Source: Nematostella vectensis
Taxonomy: Eukaryota > Cnidaria > Anthozoa > Actiniaria > Edwardsiidae
Assembly: GCF_932526225.1 (NCBI RefSeq)
Contig: NC_064043.1
Location: forward strand, 2,997,501 to 3,061,500
Direction of reading: 5' to 3'
DNA length: 64,000 nt
The notes beneath the pieces are model-generated. The model saw only the letters and a list, made by a program, of their open reading frames with translations. It did not search any database and had not been told where the DNA came from. This document shows, piece by piece, positions 1 through 11,430 of this stretch (within the stretch, counting starts at the first letter, position 1; every line of letters starts with the position of its first letter). The translations under genes and the position numbers were made by a program.

Positions 1-1518
1 ATGTAGTTGATACTAGTTTTAGTTGAGCTAAAGGTAGAATAGAGTTATATTAGGTAGAATGGTTTATTCAAGTAGCAAGGTTAAATTGTTTTTCTTCTTG
101 TCATTTCGTCATTGAACCAACATGTTATAATAATCTAGAAGGCATTCTCAAGAGATTTCTAAAAACACTCAGGAATGAATATCAAATGCATAGACATCTA
201 AAACATTCAGAGTATTATAAGCATTTATACAGTATTTTATTGGATTCATATATTTTATTGTTTCAGTTATGTTCTCAAACTTTATATTGTTTCAAAACAA
301 ATATATCAGTTGACTTTATTATCAATTGCTTAAAGTACGTATATAACGGTTATTATTATTATTATCATTATTCAAAGCACTTGTTATTTAGCTTCAGAAA
401 TAGTTTAATAGCAGCACAGTTTTTTTTAACAGAGTCAGAAGTATTTAACATAGTTTGCAGTATTTAACCTTGCTAGGCATTTTCTGCGTATATTTATCCA
501 TACTGGTATAATGTCTCAGTCACAATATCTGTTATAAGGGTGTTCGCTACCTATTTATCCCCTCAGTTAAATATTATTCACAAATCATCAACTATCAAAC
601 ACTCACTTTGCTATAATTATTTGAATCTATTTTTTTTCACTTTTTGAAATTCTCTTCACTTTTTTTAAAAATTCCTATCCTATAAGGATTGAGACAACAT
701 AAAAATCTGGTTGAGATTATTATTTTATCTATTATATGGGTGATCATTTAACAGGGGAATTCTAAAAGGTAGTTCTCCGTCCTTATAAGAAGAGTAAAAA
801 GCTTTTTATAGATTATGAACAATTCACAAGTGCAAAATTTTTAAGTTTTATATTGATGTCAGAGGGCTTTTATAAGATAAGCATTTGTAATAGAGTGTGC
901 TTTGTAGAGCATGGCTAGAGCCGTGATACAAACACATTTCTATCGTAGTGAACTCACAATTTCTGCCGGCTTGTATTTGGGTGAAAGGGAGCCTGCGTAG
1001 ACTTGGAGGAACTGAGAACTTTTTTATCATAAATTCAAATCAGAAACTGTGGTTTCACTACGATTTTACAGGAAGAGGCAACAAATGGAAATAATTAAAT
1101 AAATGAATGATTGGCAGTTGAATTCTAATTATTTAGTGTGAAAATGTGTAACCAGTAAAGGTAAATGCTTTTCGAGTGAATAAGAAGTTGAATGGCACCT
1201 CATCGTAATGGCTGCATAATCAATAACACCTCCACGCTGGAGGCATAGCTGCATATGGGAGTGTGTCGATTCCAACGAGTCTTTATAATCTAGCTTCTGG
1301 GTCCACTTTTCATTGAAGGGGAAGGTATATTTTCTGATGCATGGCTGCCTGGCCAATTGTATTTTGGTATTCTATTTCTTCAATAAAATCTATGTTAATT
1401 GGTTATCCATCTGCGTCATGTTGATTGTTTCCCTGAAATTCATGACCATTTCAGAGTACATTTTTCTGATTGGCTTATAGTTCGGTGTATTAATACCACT
1501 TCAACACGACCATTTCAG
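1..1518. other. Intronic or upstream sequence, no exon recognised
   Basis: A+T-rich sequence with only short chance reading frames. It precedes the first recognisable exon of the doublecortin-like kinase gene, whose splice acceptor lies at 1517-1518, so it is most likely intron of that gene. I saw no doublecortin-domain exon here; those would be expected further upstream, outside the window. Confidence 0.5.
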
Positions 1519-4500
1519 AGTACAGCTGCAAGAAGAACTCTGCATATAGAGACTTGCAGCGCCCGTCCAGTGGCCTGAAGAGATCCTCCTCCCTTCGAAC
1601 AACTCGCCAGCACCGTGACAGCAGCTCCCGAGATGGTGAGTTCACCCAAACCACACCCACAATTGACGGGCCCTTGTGTATGAGTCAAGAGTGATTCATT
1701 CTTGAAGCTCAAAAACATGGAATAAACGAAATAGCTATTTCAGGGTCATTGAATGATTGTGTATAAGTGTCACAGTAAAAATTACAAGAAGGATTGCAGT
1801 AATTACAGTAATACTAGAGACATTTTTCAGCAGGAAAGATCTTGCTCTAATGATTTGTTTGGTAAAATAAACAGCTAAGCTTGAGTACTTTGTCGTGAGA
1901 AATGATAACCATAAAAAAGTAATTTGACTGGTTTCTTAATTTGAATGATATTGAACAATATTGTAAATGGGATATGGTAAATTAAAAAAAAAATATAAAA
2001 TTAAATCAAATGTTTTTTTAGAAGTGCCTGGGAGAAGGGATCCGTATCCCATATTTTAATCAAGAGTGAAATCTTATTTAAAGCTGGGCACTAAAATGTA
2101 TGGTTTATTGTTAAACTAACTGCACAGTAGATGAAATCCTGTTGATTATAACCTGACTCCAATCGCTAGACGTTTAAAAGCTAAATGACCACTAACCGTT
2201 CACAGGAGGAGCTCCAGGCCGCCCTGTGCGACGATCATCCTCAGGTAAACCATAATATAACAACCATGTGACCAGACCATCTAAAAAACTGCTCATTGGT
2301 TGAAGTAAAATATGATTTTTCTAGTATAAGTTGAGTTCTCAAATAAATCAGAGAAATTTAAAAAATAATTATCTGAGCAAACATTTTTTTTAAACTTTTA
2401 GTAGATTTATATTTCTTGTCAATCAGATATTTGATTGACTGTTTAACCACGTAATACCTAATACCTTCACCTGATAAATCATACTACCAGGTTCAATTCA
2501 GTGTCATAAAAATTAAAATACAATAAAATTAAATCTAGAGTTCAAATATATTTAAAAATGTCGTTAGAATGTGTGTGTTTTGTTGAGAATTTTAACATTA
2601 AACTTGGCTCTCATCTTGTAGTTAAGAGTGCTGGAAAAGGTTCCCGAGGCCGTAGCGTCAGCCCAAGCAGGGTAAGGAGAAAAAGAATGGCTCTATTCCC
2701 ATGGCTCTTCACTCTATTCCCATGGCTCTTCACTCTATTCCCATGGCTCTTTACTCTATTCCCATGGCTCTTCACTCTATTCCCATGGCTCTTCACTCTA
2801 TTCCCATGGCTCTTCACTCTATTCCCATGGCTCTTCACTCTATTCCCATGGCTCTTCACTCTATTCCCATGGCTCTTCACTCTATTCCCATGGCTCTACA
2901 CTCTATTCCCATGGCTCTTCACTCTATTCCCATGGCTCTTCACTCTATTCTCATGGCTCTTCACTCTATTCTCATGGCTCTTTACTCTATTCCAATGGCT
3001 CTTTATTCCCATGGCTCTTAACTCTATTCCCATGGCTCTTTACTCTATTCCCATGGCTCTTCACTCTATTCCCATGGCTCTTCACTCTATTCCCATGGCT
3101 CTTCACTCTATTCTCATGGCTCTTCACTCTATTCTCATGGCTCTTCACTCTATTCTCATGGCTCTTCACTCTATTCTCATGGCTCTTCACTCTATTCCCA
3201 TGGCTCTTCACTCTATTCCCATGGCTCTTCACTCTATTCCCATGGCTCTTTACTCTATTCCCATGGCTCTTTACTCTATTCCCATGGCTCTTCACTCTAT
3301 TCCCATGGCTCTTCACTCTATTCTCATGGCTCTTCACTCTATTCTCATGGCTCTTCACTCTATTCTCATGGCTCTTCACTCTATTCTCATGGCTCTTCAC
3401 TCTATTCTCATGGCTCTACACTCTATTCCCATGGCTCTTCACTCTATTCCCATGGCTTTTCACTCTATTCCCATGGCTCTTCACTCTATTCCCATGGCTC
3501 TTCACTCTATTCCCATGGCTCTTCACTCTATTCCCATGGCTCTTCACTCTATTCCCATGGCTCTTCACTCTATTCCCATGGCTCTTCACTCTATTCCCAT
3601 GGCTCTTCACTCTATTCCCATGGCTCTTCACTCTATTCTCATGGCTCTTTACTCTATTCCCATGGCTCTTTACTCTATTCCCATGGCTCTTCACTCTATT
3701 CCCATGGCTCTTCACTCTATTCTCATGGCTCTTTACTCTATTCTCATGGCTCTTTACTCTATTCCCATGGCTCTTTACTCTATTCCCATGGCTCTTCACT
3801 CTATTCCCATGGCTCTTCACTCTATTCCCATGGCTCTTCACTCTATTCCCATGGCTCTTCACTCTATTCCCATGGCTCTTCACTCTATTCCCATGGCTCA
3901 TCACTCTATTCCCATGGCTCTTCAATCTATTCCCATGGCTCTTCAATCTATTCCCATGGCTCTTCAATCTATTCCCATGGCTCTTCACTCTATTCTCATG
4001 GCTGTTCTATCTATTTCCAGTCACTATTCAACAAGTCTCGTCTTGTCTATCACAATTTCACTAATATTCATTGAATCATTGGATTATCCGAGGGTGATAA
4101 GTGATAACCTGCATTGAAAGCATTTGTACCTTTTTCTTTATTGTCTCTGAGTATATTACTACTTATATTATTACTACTTCATAAGTATTCCCATTGTCTA
4201 ATGCATTTCTTTATCTTCCAGGTTAATGGACACACGCCATTGTGTAAGTCTTCGACTATGTCTCTGTGAATACTAAAATGAGTACTTACGGACTATAAAT
4301 TTATGCACCGAATTTCAAGCACGTATAACGTTTAAAGCCGCATTATCACCATTTACTTCTGTAGGGCCGAGGAAAACCTCACCCGTTTAGAGACAAGAGT
4401 CCTCTTTATTACTTCTGTAGGGCCGAGGAAAACCTCACCCGTTTCCAAAAAAAGGATTTTGTTGTTGTTACTAGTAAAATAAAATAAATAAATTATTTCT

Positions 4501-4673
4501 CCCCTGCAGCCAACCGCTCCAAGTCTCCGAGCTCCACTGGTAGAAAGGTGAGGGAAGCAATGTTAAGACACTATTTCTCTCTACTTTTATTCCAAGTAAG
4601 ATACAAAGGCTCATATTTAAATGTTTTTATTTTTTCAGACTCCTTCTGGGACAGGCATGGGGACAGACGAGTT
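1519..4673 (+). CDS. DCLK: Doublecortin-like kinase, Ser/Pro/Arg-rich linker microexons
   Basis: Six short exons join in one frame: 1519-1635, 2206-2244, 2622-2671, 4222-4243, 4510-4547 and 4639-4673 (117, 39, 50, 22, 38 and 35 nt). Each has AG and GT borders and every junction phase agrees. The product is low-complexity and basic: RPSSGLKRSSSLRTTRQ, then GRSVSPSR, then VNGHTPLSNRSKSPSSTGRK. In DCX and DCLK1 the linker after the doublecortin domains has very similar SRRSKSP and VNGTPSSQLS motifs. It is a phosphorylatable tail that tunes microtubule binding in the cytoplasm. The start codon and doublecortin domains are outside the window. Assignment to the same gene as the downstream kinase is inferred from these motifs, shared strand and compatible phases. 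An independent Ser/Arg-rich protein gene is the alternative. Confidence 0.72.
2686..4012 (+). repeat. 21-bp minisatellite in a DCLK intron
   Basis: About 63 tandem copies of a 21-bp unit, ATGGCTCTTCACTCTATTCC plus one base. Variants exchange CCC for CTC, and CTTCAC for CTTTAC or CTTCAA. The array starts 14 bp after the donor of exon 2622-2671. Because the unit is a multiple of three without stops, long false reading frames appear on both strands. Confidence 0.95.
4331..4446 (+). mobile_element. Truncated MITE, same family as 63044-63282
   Basis: The segment begins TTTAAAGCCGCATTATCACC, closely matching the end of the complete element at 63044 (TTAAAGCCGTATTGTCACC). A stretch of about 35 bp (TACTTCTGTAGGGCCGAGG and following bases) is present twice, about 58 bp apart. 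No matching right end was found, so this is a one-ended remnant in a DCLK intron. Confidence 0.6.
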
Positions 4674-4737
4674 GTAAGTCTGTTGTACTTTGCAAGTTGA
4701 CTGTTGTGTGTAATCTGTGAAATGTATCGTACCCTTC

Positions 4738-5255
4738 TCACAAGCTCACGATTACATGTTCTATTAAGTTCCCTGCTCACGTGCTCACGATAATTACACG
4801 TTCTATTAGGTACCCTGCTCACGTGCTCACGATAATTACACGTTCTATTAGGTACCCTGCTCACGTGCTCACGATTGAATGTTCTATTAGGTACACTGCT
4901 CACGTGCTCACGATAATTACACGTTCTATTAGGTACCCTGCTCACGTGCTTACGATAATTACACGTTCTATTAGGTACCCTGCTCACGAGCTCACGATAA
5001 TTACACGTTCTCTTAGGTACCCTGCTCACGTGCTCACGATAATTACACGTTCTATTAGGTACCCTGCTCACGTGCTCACGATAATTACACGTTCTATTAG
5101 GTACCCTGCTCACGATTGAATGCTCTATTAGGTACCCTGCTCACGATTGAATGCTCTATTAGGTACCCTGCTCACGTGCTCACGATTGAATGTTTTATTA
5201 GTTACCCTGCTCACGTGCTCACGATTAAATGTTCTATTAGGTACCCTGCGCACGT
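4738..5255 (+). repeat. 42-bp minisatellite in a DCLK intron
   Basis: About twelve copies of a 42-bp unit containing CACGTGCTCACGATAATTAC and TTCTATTAGGTACCCTGCT. Some copies have a shorter form with GATTGAATG. It starts about 65 bp after the donor of exon 4639-4673. Open frames across it, on both strands, are artefacts of the unit length. Confidence 0.93.
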
Positions 5256-5698
5256 TTTTGAGAAGGACAACATGATGTCAGATTCAGGTAAGATTGGCAT
5301 CGCCCTGCGTAGCTATTTCGACGACATTTGAACGAAGCCACGATAAAGACTGCGACGAGGATTAGATATCACCCAGTAAACACTGACATCAGATCACATA
5401 AATCCATACATAGGTAACATCCCATTTTAGGATTGATTTATGATAGCACATTTAGATACTGATCTTTGAAGACTGACTCGTCACACCTTTTTCTCTCAAA
5501 GCAAACAAATGAATTTGAATATTAATAAAGTTATAAAGTAGTAACTCTAAAACTTTTCTTAAAAGGTCTACATTTTAAAGAACTAAACACGTCTCTATCC
5601 CTAAATCAATAGATAAAGAATTAAATATCCAACGAGTATAAAGCTCCAGGGACAGCGTTTTAAAGTAACTTTTAATATGCCGCAGCGCGCCTGGGCAG

Positions 5699-6473
5699 AG
5701 AAGCAAAAGCTGTGATTAGGCCGCGCAATCCAAAGGCCCCACCATCTGACAGATTTTACTCCACCGTATGGCTCAGCGATTATGAGTCGGAGCATGATAA
5801 AAAGTCTGAGGCGGAGCTTTTTAGGGAAGACTCGATTGCAAGCTTTAGTCAGCGCACTTCCCCATTCGATAGTCGCTTCACCACCCCGCTCAGCAGCAGA
5901 CCCACATCCCCATACAGCAGCCACTTCACCTCGCCCTTTAACAGTAGGCCAACCACTCCCTCGGCTATGTACCAGTTCGAGGATGAAGACTCGGGTCTTC
6001 CATCAGAGACGGACAAATCGTACGAGGACATAGCAAAACCGCGGAGAAAACTAACTCGGACTTTAAGCTTGCCTGATAACGAATTGCACCAAATTGACGC
6101 TACCGATTTACACGAAAGATTCACGTCTCTACAGCTCGAGCAGGAGAATAGGAGTTTGAAAAAGCTCACGAGCGATTTGCAGGAAGCTCTGGAAAAGCTC
6201 GAGGAAAAAGTGAACGATATGCAAAGGGGGGAACGTATCGAGCGAGACAGTTTAGACGGGTTCCAAATATCTGCACCCCCTGCCAAACCTACCATTGTCC
6301 AGCATTTGAATATAGCACTTGAGAGTCCCACAGCTATCGAAGATACTCGTCGCACAACTCGTAAAAAGGCTCGTTCTAGGGAGAGAAAAAACGACAAGGA
6401 CCTACGACTTAATAAGGAGAGATCCAGGGCGAGGCGACGTGGAACAGACCAAACCACATGTTGTCTGAGCTAG
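5699..6473 (+). CDS. Alternative terminal exon: kinase-less DCLK end with coiled coil and CaaX box
   Basis: A 775-nt last exon. The acceptor AG at 5697-5698 supplies the base that completes the codon split after 4673, and the frame stays open for 258 codons to TAG at 6471. The product has a Ser/Thr-Pro repeat region (SRFTTPLSSRPTSPYSS), then a coiled coil near residues 140-175 (LQLEQENRSLKKLTSDLQEAL). It ends in a strongly basic tail closing with CCLS. A cysteine fourth from the end plus a basic stretch is the classic pattern for farnesylation and membrane anchoring. I do not recognise the exon in other families. With the upstream linker it would give a doublecortin-family protein without kinase, comparable to vertebrate short DCLK1 forms. 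A separate gene is possible, but the phase match argues against it. Confidence 0.7.
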
Positions 6474-6593
6474 TTTTTATCCCTTTTTGAATTCGTGTCT
6501 CAACTGTTTGAATTCTGCTGCTGTATGGGTGTTGTGCTTTTGCAAGAGCGGGGAAATTATTTTTTTATTTTTGTAGTATTGTAAATATGTGGC

Positions 6594-6599
6594 AATAAA
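6594..6599 (+). terminator. Poly(A) signal of the short isoform
   Basis: AATAAA lies 121 bp after the stop codon at 6471-6473, which supports 5699-6473 as a true terminal exon. Confidence 0.65.
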
Positions 6600-7004
6600 A
6601 GGAGCTTGAAAGACAGCCTCTTCCAGCTTTACCCGCCTGCCGGTGGCAAAATTCGTCCGATGGTTAGGACTTTAGACTAACGCGCTTTGTCCTGCAGCCC
6701 GTGCTCACTTTGAAGAATTCGTTTTCTGAAAATTTGGATATTTCTGCTAAAATATTAGCATAGGTTCCGTCGTATCCCAAGGCACCAATCTGACTGACTT
6801 ATTTGTTGCTATGATACCTTACAGCAGAGAGAATTATGAAATTACTCTCCCCGGACGCCCCCAATTCCCAGCAGTGTTGTATGCTGTTTGAGCCCGAGAA
6901 CACACCCACGGCAGACTGGAAACTAGGGCGCGGCCTGCTTTCAAGCACCTAGACCAACGCCACGCCCAAACCACTAGGCCACGCCCAGAGAGTTGTTGGT
7001 TATA

Positions 7005-7110
7005 GAATTACACCGGGGACTATAAATCAGTTATAACAAAAATTAAACCGGGTACTATAAATCAGTTATAACAAGAATTAGATCGGGGCCTATAAATCAG
7101 TTCTAGGATA
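7005..7110 (+). repeat. Short tandem repeat, about 38 bp, three copies
   Basis: TATAAATCAGTTATAACAA recurs with spacing of about 38 bp, each copy preceded by a GGG-containing segment (CCGGGGAC, CCGGGTAC, TCGGGGCC). A fourth degenerate copy occurs near 7170-7200. Confidence 0.7.
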
Positions 7111-9659
7111 CAGGATACACACGTTATTTATACACGGTTAAAACATCAGTTAATACATTAACGGCATGTTATAACCAGAATTAGACCAGGGTCTATATAA
7201 TATGTCTAGAACTGTGCTTTAGTGATTAACATTTAAGATATTTAAATCGAATCCGCATTGACGCACCTTTATTGTATCACATCCCTAAAACATTAACATT
7301 TAGACACATTTAATTCCGTCTAAATTATTTTTAAACCTAGAAAAATAGGAATATAAACCATTAAATGCTGTGTATTAATATTGACTTGATTGATATTGAC
7401 TTAATTTATATAAACGTTAGCAAATAAATTGATTAAAGCATAGATTATGTTGCAGCAAATAATATTAAATGTAAACCCTTTAAAAATACTACAATTTCTG
7501 TATTCCAACATAAGATAGAGGGTAGCCTAATTTTATGGGCGGTTTGAAACAAAAATAACGGAAAGTTATTGCCAGAGTTTCAATACTTTGCTATTATTTT
7601 GGAATACAAGGAATGCGCATCCAAACATCAAAAACTATTTACATTCCCTGTAAATATTTGTTGCTTTAATCCTGCTAAATAAAATGGTGATATTTATTTT
7701 GTTTTGTTTCTTTTTCTAACATCAACATGCTGTTTGAATTGACTACACATTCACACCTCAGCCAGATTTAATTTTTTCTCACGTGTGACAAACGAGTCTT
7801 CAAATTCAGTATCTATTTGCTATTTGCTGTCCTTTGTGATGAATCAACATCATTATGTTCATATATTGTGTAAATGTTAGTCTTCCAAGCGCTACTTTTA
7901 GTGTATTGTCTGATAAATTGGCTGAGGTTTGCGATGCTGTAGTTAAAGCAAATTGCTTGTTTTTTATTTATTGCATTTTTATTTGTTTTTTTTTTTAATG
8001 CTTTTCGTATTAGCTTGATGCGGCTTGAAACGCTGCTGTGCTACTGTGTCATATCTGAGATAAACCCGAATATACTGGGCAATATGTCGTGTCATCATGT
8101 TATTCTATTATTTTTTGTTGTCTTTTTGTTTATCTAAATATTTTATCTTGTATTTTATCAGTACCTACCCGCTCGTAAGAATTCATGATTCAATAGCCTT
8201 TTGCTGCCTAAAATACTATACTTGTCCTTTGAAAAAGAAGCCTTATTACAAACGAAAATTGGGGGAAAAATTGGAAAAATTGATATTGAAGATTTTTAGG
8301 CTCAAAGCTGGTACAAACATGGTACGTAAGACACAAAAACGTCTCTCTCGTCAAATTCTTCAGATTCTTTCACATTATAAAGATGCTGTTTACAATCCCA
8401 CATTCATTGCCATTTTGTAATAGCGGGTAAGCACTGTGCCAACATTCAAACACTTCTTTCTAATGCCTATAACATTTCCTCATTCACTTTCATACCTTTT
8501 CATCTTATTTCTTTCGCATCAGCTATTCTTTTTCTTTTGAGATAAATGTAAAACTTTTCGTCATCCAAATCCTTGCGTATCCAACAAATAAGAACGTGCT
8601 CTTAGTAGAATTGAAAGCCGTTTACATTGACTCAGTTTTTGTGCGTTTGCTTTCTCGATGAAGGCTGAGACTTTCGCATGCAAGGAGCTCTACTGAGAGT
8701 AAGTCTCGTCAGTGAACTATTCTTGGTCTGTTTTTCTTACATTTTTGGGCCATTAAATATATGATTTCATTAACCCCTTAAATCTAGCGGTAGACATAAA
8801 AACACACACAAGACTTCCCATCTGCTGTTTTCGTGTTTTACTGAAAAAGCATAAACTTTGAGTCCTATCATGTTGTTTAGAATAGCTCTACAGCTATACG
8901 TGAGAAGCTTTATATATTAAGTATGATATGAGGAGAAACGAAGTTCTATAAGTTCTATAAAACTGGATGTTGAATCCGTGATCATTTAAGTGCCCCTTTC
9001 GCCACCGATGCCATATATGCTATGTATATTGATAGGAAAGATGTCCTCATATTTGTGTGGTATGTTCTCGCACCTCTGTGTCATTGTGGATCCCTATGTC
9101 TATGTCGTCAAAGACAAAAACACTTTCTTCTATTAGAATAGCGAAATTCGATATTGAGGTTGTAAATAAATACAAATGGCCCTTAAATGAAAGAAAAAGT
9201 TCTCAAAAAGAGATGAAAACAAAGTGTTTTTGTCTTTATGTGTGCAAAAGCTAAACGTGGTTTATAATAAAATGTGAACACGATGTTCATTCATTTTAAA
9301 TTCTTATGATTATCTTTTGTGATTTTTTACAGAGAGAATTGATATCACCACCTTGGATCAAGAATATTGACCTAAGCGAGCTCCTTGTAAAGCAAGACCT
9401 AACTTTCCTCAGACAGATAAACTCTTTCACCTCATAACTCTTAAAGTTAAACAATTAATTAAAGAGTGCGACTTAAAGTTCTGCATGACAGTACATTACG
9501 CTTATAGAGAGATAAAATATAAAATGATGAAAACATAGAAAATAGATGTTCCGTGAATGCATGAGTTATATTTAGGTGTACATCATGTTCGTGTATTATT
9601 CAAGATGGATGCAGAGTGTAAAATCTTTATATGTACCTGCTTCTGGCAGTGTACATATC

Positions 9660-9717
9660 TTAAGGAATCGTTAGAAATCGTAAGGAATCGTTAGAAATCG
9701 TAAGGAATCGTTAGAAA
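9660..9717 (+). repeat. 20-bp tandem repeat, three copies
   Basis: The unit GGAATCGTTAGAAATCGTAA is repeated three times with no variation except at the last end. Confidence 0.85.
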
Positions 9718-11019
9718 TATTTATTGCATGATTTCGATCAGTCTAATATGTTGAAAAATATCATTTTTTTTCGAAATGTATTTATTTGTATTTGGTTTTA
9801 TCAATTATTGCAGCCAAGCTTATAACAAACTTATCTAAAAGATAAATTATTTGAAACATAATATCCAATTGAATTCAGTTGAATGAAAAATAATTAACCG
9901 AAAGGTTATTTGTAATTATCTTTATTATCAATTTTACTTTATTTCAAGGCGACCGTAGCCTTTAGTTAGAATATAATACAATTGCTTCAGTAGAAATTGC
10001 TTTCTTTGATCTTTGTAGTTTTACTGCTCGAGGCAGTGTCTGGAATGAGAAATGTAGAGATTGTAGTTCTGAGTCTGATCAATAAATAAGTAAAAGTTAA
10101 ACCGTATAAGAAAACTCTGAATAACCAATGTAAAATGCCTTCAGCTCTCAACTGATGTTTGGCAAATAACAGAAATAAACTTAATTAATGTCATACTCTT
10201 GTCTTGGTGATCCCGTGTTTCTCTCTTCCTCCCATTTAAACTCTTCATCTAAGGTTTCTCGTTCTGAGAAGGTTTAAAAACTGATCATATCCTGTTTAGC
10301 TAAGGGGAGTTATAAATCCGATAACATATCTTTCATATTAAGCCCTTCTGTTTGTACAGTCTGTATTAGATTTTGATTTTAGGAGCTAGATAAGTTCTAA
10401 AAAAATTAATGGGGTTTGATAGTTAAGAGCAATAAGGCCTCTTTACGCGGATGGAAAGTCTTTTATCATTCTCTAGTACACTGTGTCTCCAATTCATCTG
10501 ATTCTTCTAACCGGAGTCTTAAAAAGAAAGAAAGAGAAGAGATATCCTGTTGCACTAACAATACCTAGCAATTAATAATTAATGTATTTGTTTCCGTTTC
10601 TTTCTCTTCTGTTCCTTCCCATGATCTACCGACCTTCTCTTCTCTATTGTCGTGTTCGTACCAAAGTGTTTCCATTCCTATTCATATAAGATCAAACCTC
10701 AGTATTTTTTTTTACGATCGCTGACTATTTTTGTCTTCTGGTTGTGTTTTGTTGATTGGAATATTGACACATTTTCCTACAATTATTATACAAGCAAATT
10801 AAAACATCGAGAGGATTCTAATGAATATTAGAAAAAAAAACCCTTAAATAAGTCTCTTCTTCTTTCACCCTGATAGCCAATCTCTCCTAGCAGCGCCTGC
10901 CCCCAAAGTGTCTTCTTTGATAACGCATGGACCCTTTTCAAGGGCGATTGTCACTAGCAGCTGGTGCCTTATAGCGCAGGTGCTGTATTAAAATCTCCCT
11001 GACCTAAGTTAAAGTTTGA

Positions 11020-11430
11020 AGTACTTCCGGTCCTCTACACTAAGGTGCATGCTGGTCCTGTATTCCTAAGGGGCTTAAGTTTGAAGTTCTCTGAAGTTCT
11101 CTCGTCCTCTACAGTAAGGTGCCTGATGGCCCTGTATTCTTAATGGCTATTCGCTATATCACCAGGACCACACGTGTTATATCACCAGGGCACTTCTTTC
11201 ACTGGTGCTTACTCGTGCTGTGACAACCAGTGCTTACAAATAGCTCAGTCTTTATAAGGGACCGTATCCTTAAAAGGTGTGTTATATCACCAGGACACTT
11301 CTTTCACTAGTGCTACTTCGTGCTGTGACAGCGAGTGCTTACATAATAGCACAACCATTACAAAGGAGCACACGGTGTGTTATATAACCACAACACATCT
11401 TCCACTGGTGCTTGCTCATGCATTGTCAAT
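11020..11430 (+). repeat. Two adjacent longer tandem repeats
   Basis: About 85 bp is duplicated at 11020-11150 (CCTCTACACTAAGGTGC and CCTCTACAGTAAGGTGC). It is followed by three copies of about 110 bp containing GTGTTATATCACCAGG and CTTTCACTGGTGCTT. The copies are diverged, so the duplication is old. Confidence 0.7.

Noticed and set aside
2558-4117. 519-codon open frame with MALHSIP repeats and overlapping frames on the other strand
   Set aside because: It is a 21-bp intronic satellite; unit length is a multiple of three without stops, and a bona fide exon with donor ends at 2671.
5849-6457. 202-codon minus-strand frame
   Set aside because: Shadow of the plus-strand terminal exon, which fits upstream phases and has a poly(A) signal.
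6640-6720. tRNA-like stretch (CGTCCGATGGTTAGGAC)
   Set aside because: No B-box sequence and no cloverleaf could be drawn; not called as tRNA or SINE.
9348-9437. Possible exon after TTTTTTACAG, 34 codons to TAA
   Set aside because: Good acceptor but no homology, no conserved neighbour and no nearby donor evidence; chance is likely.
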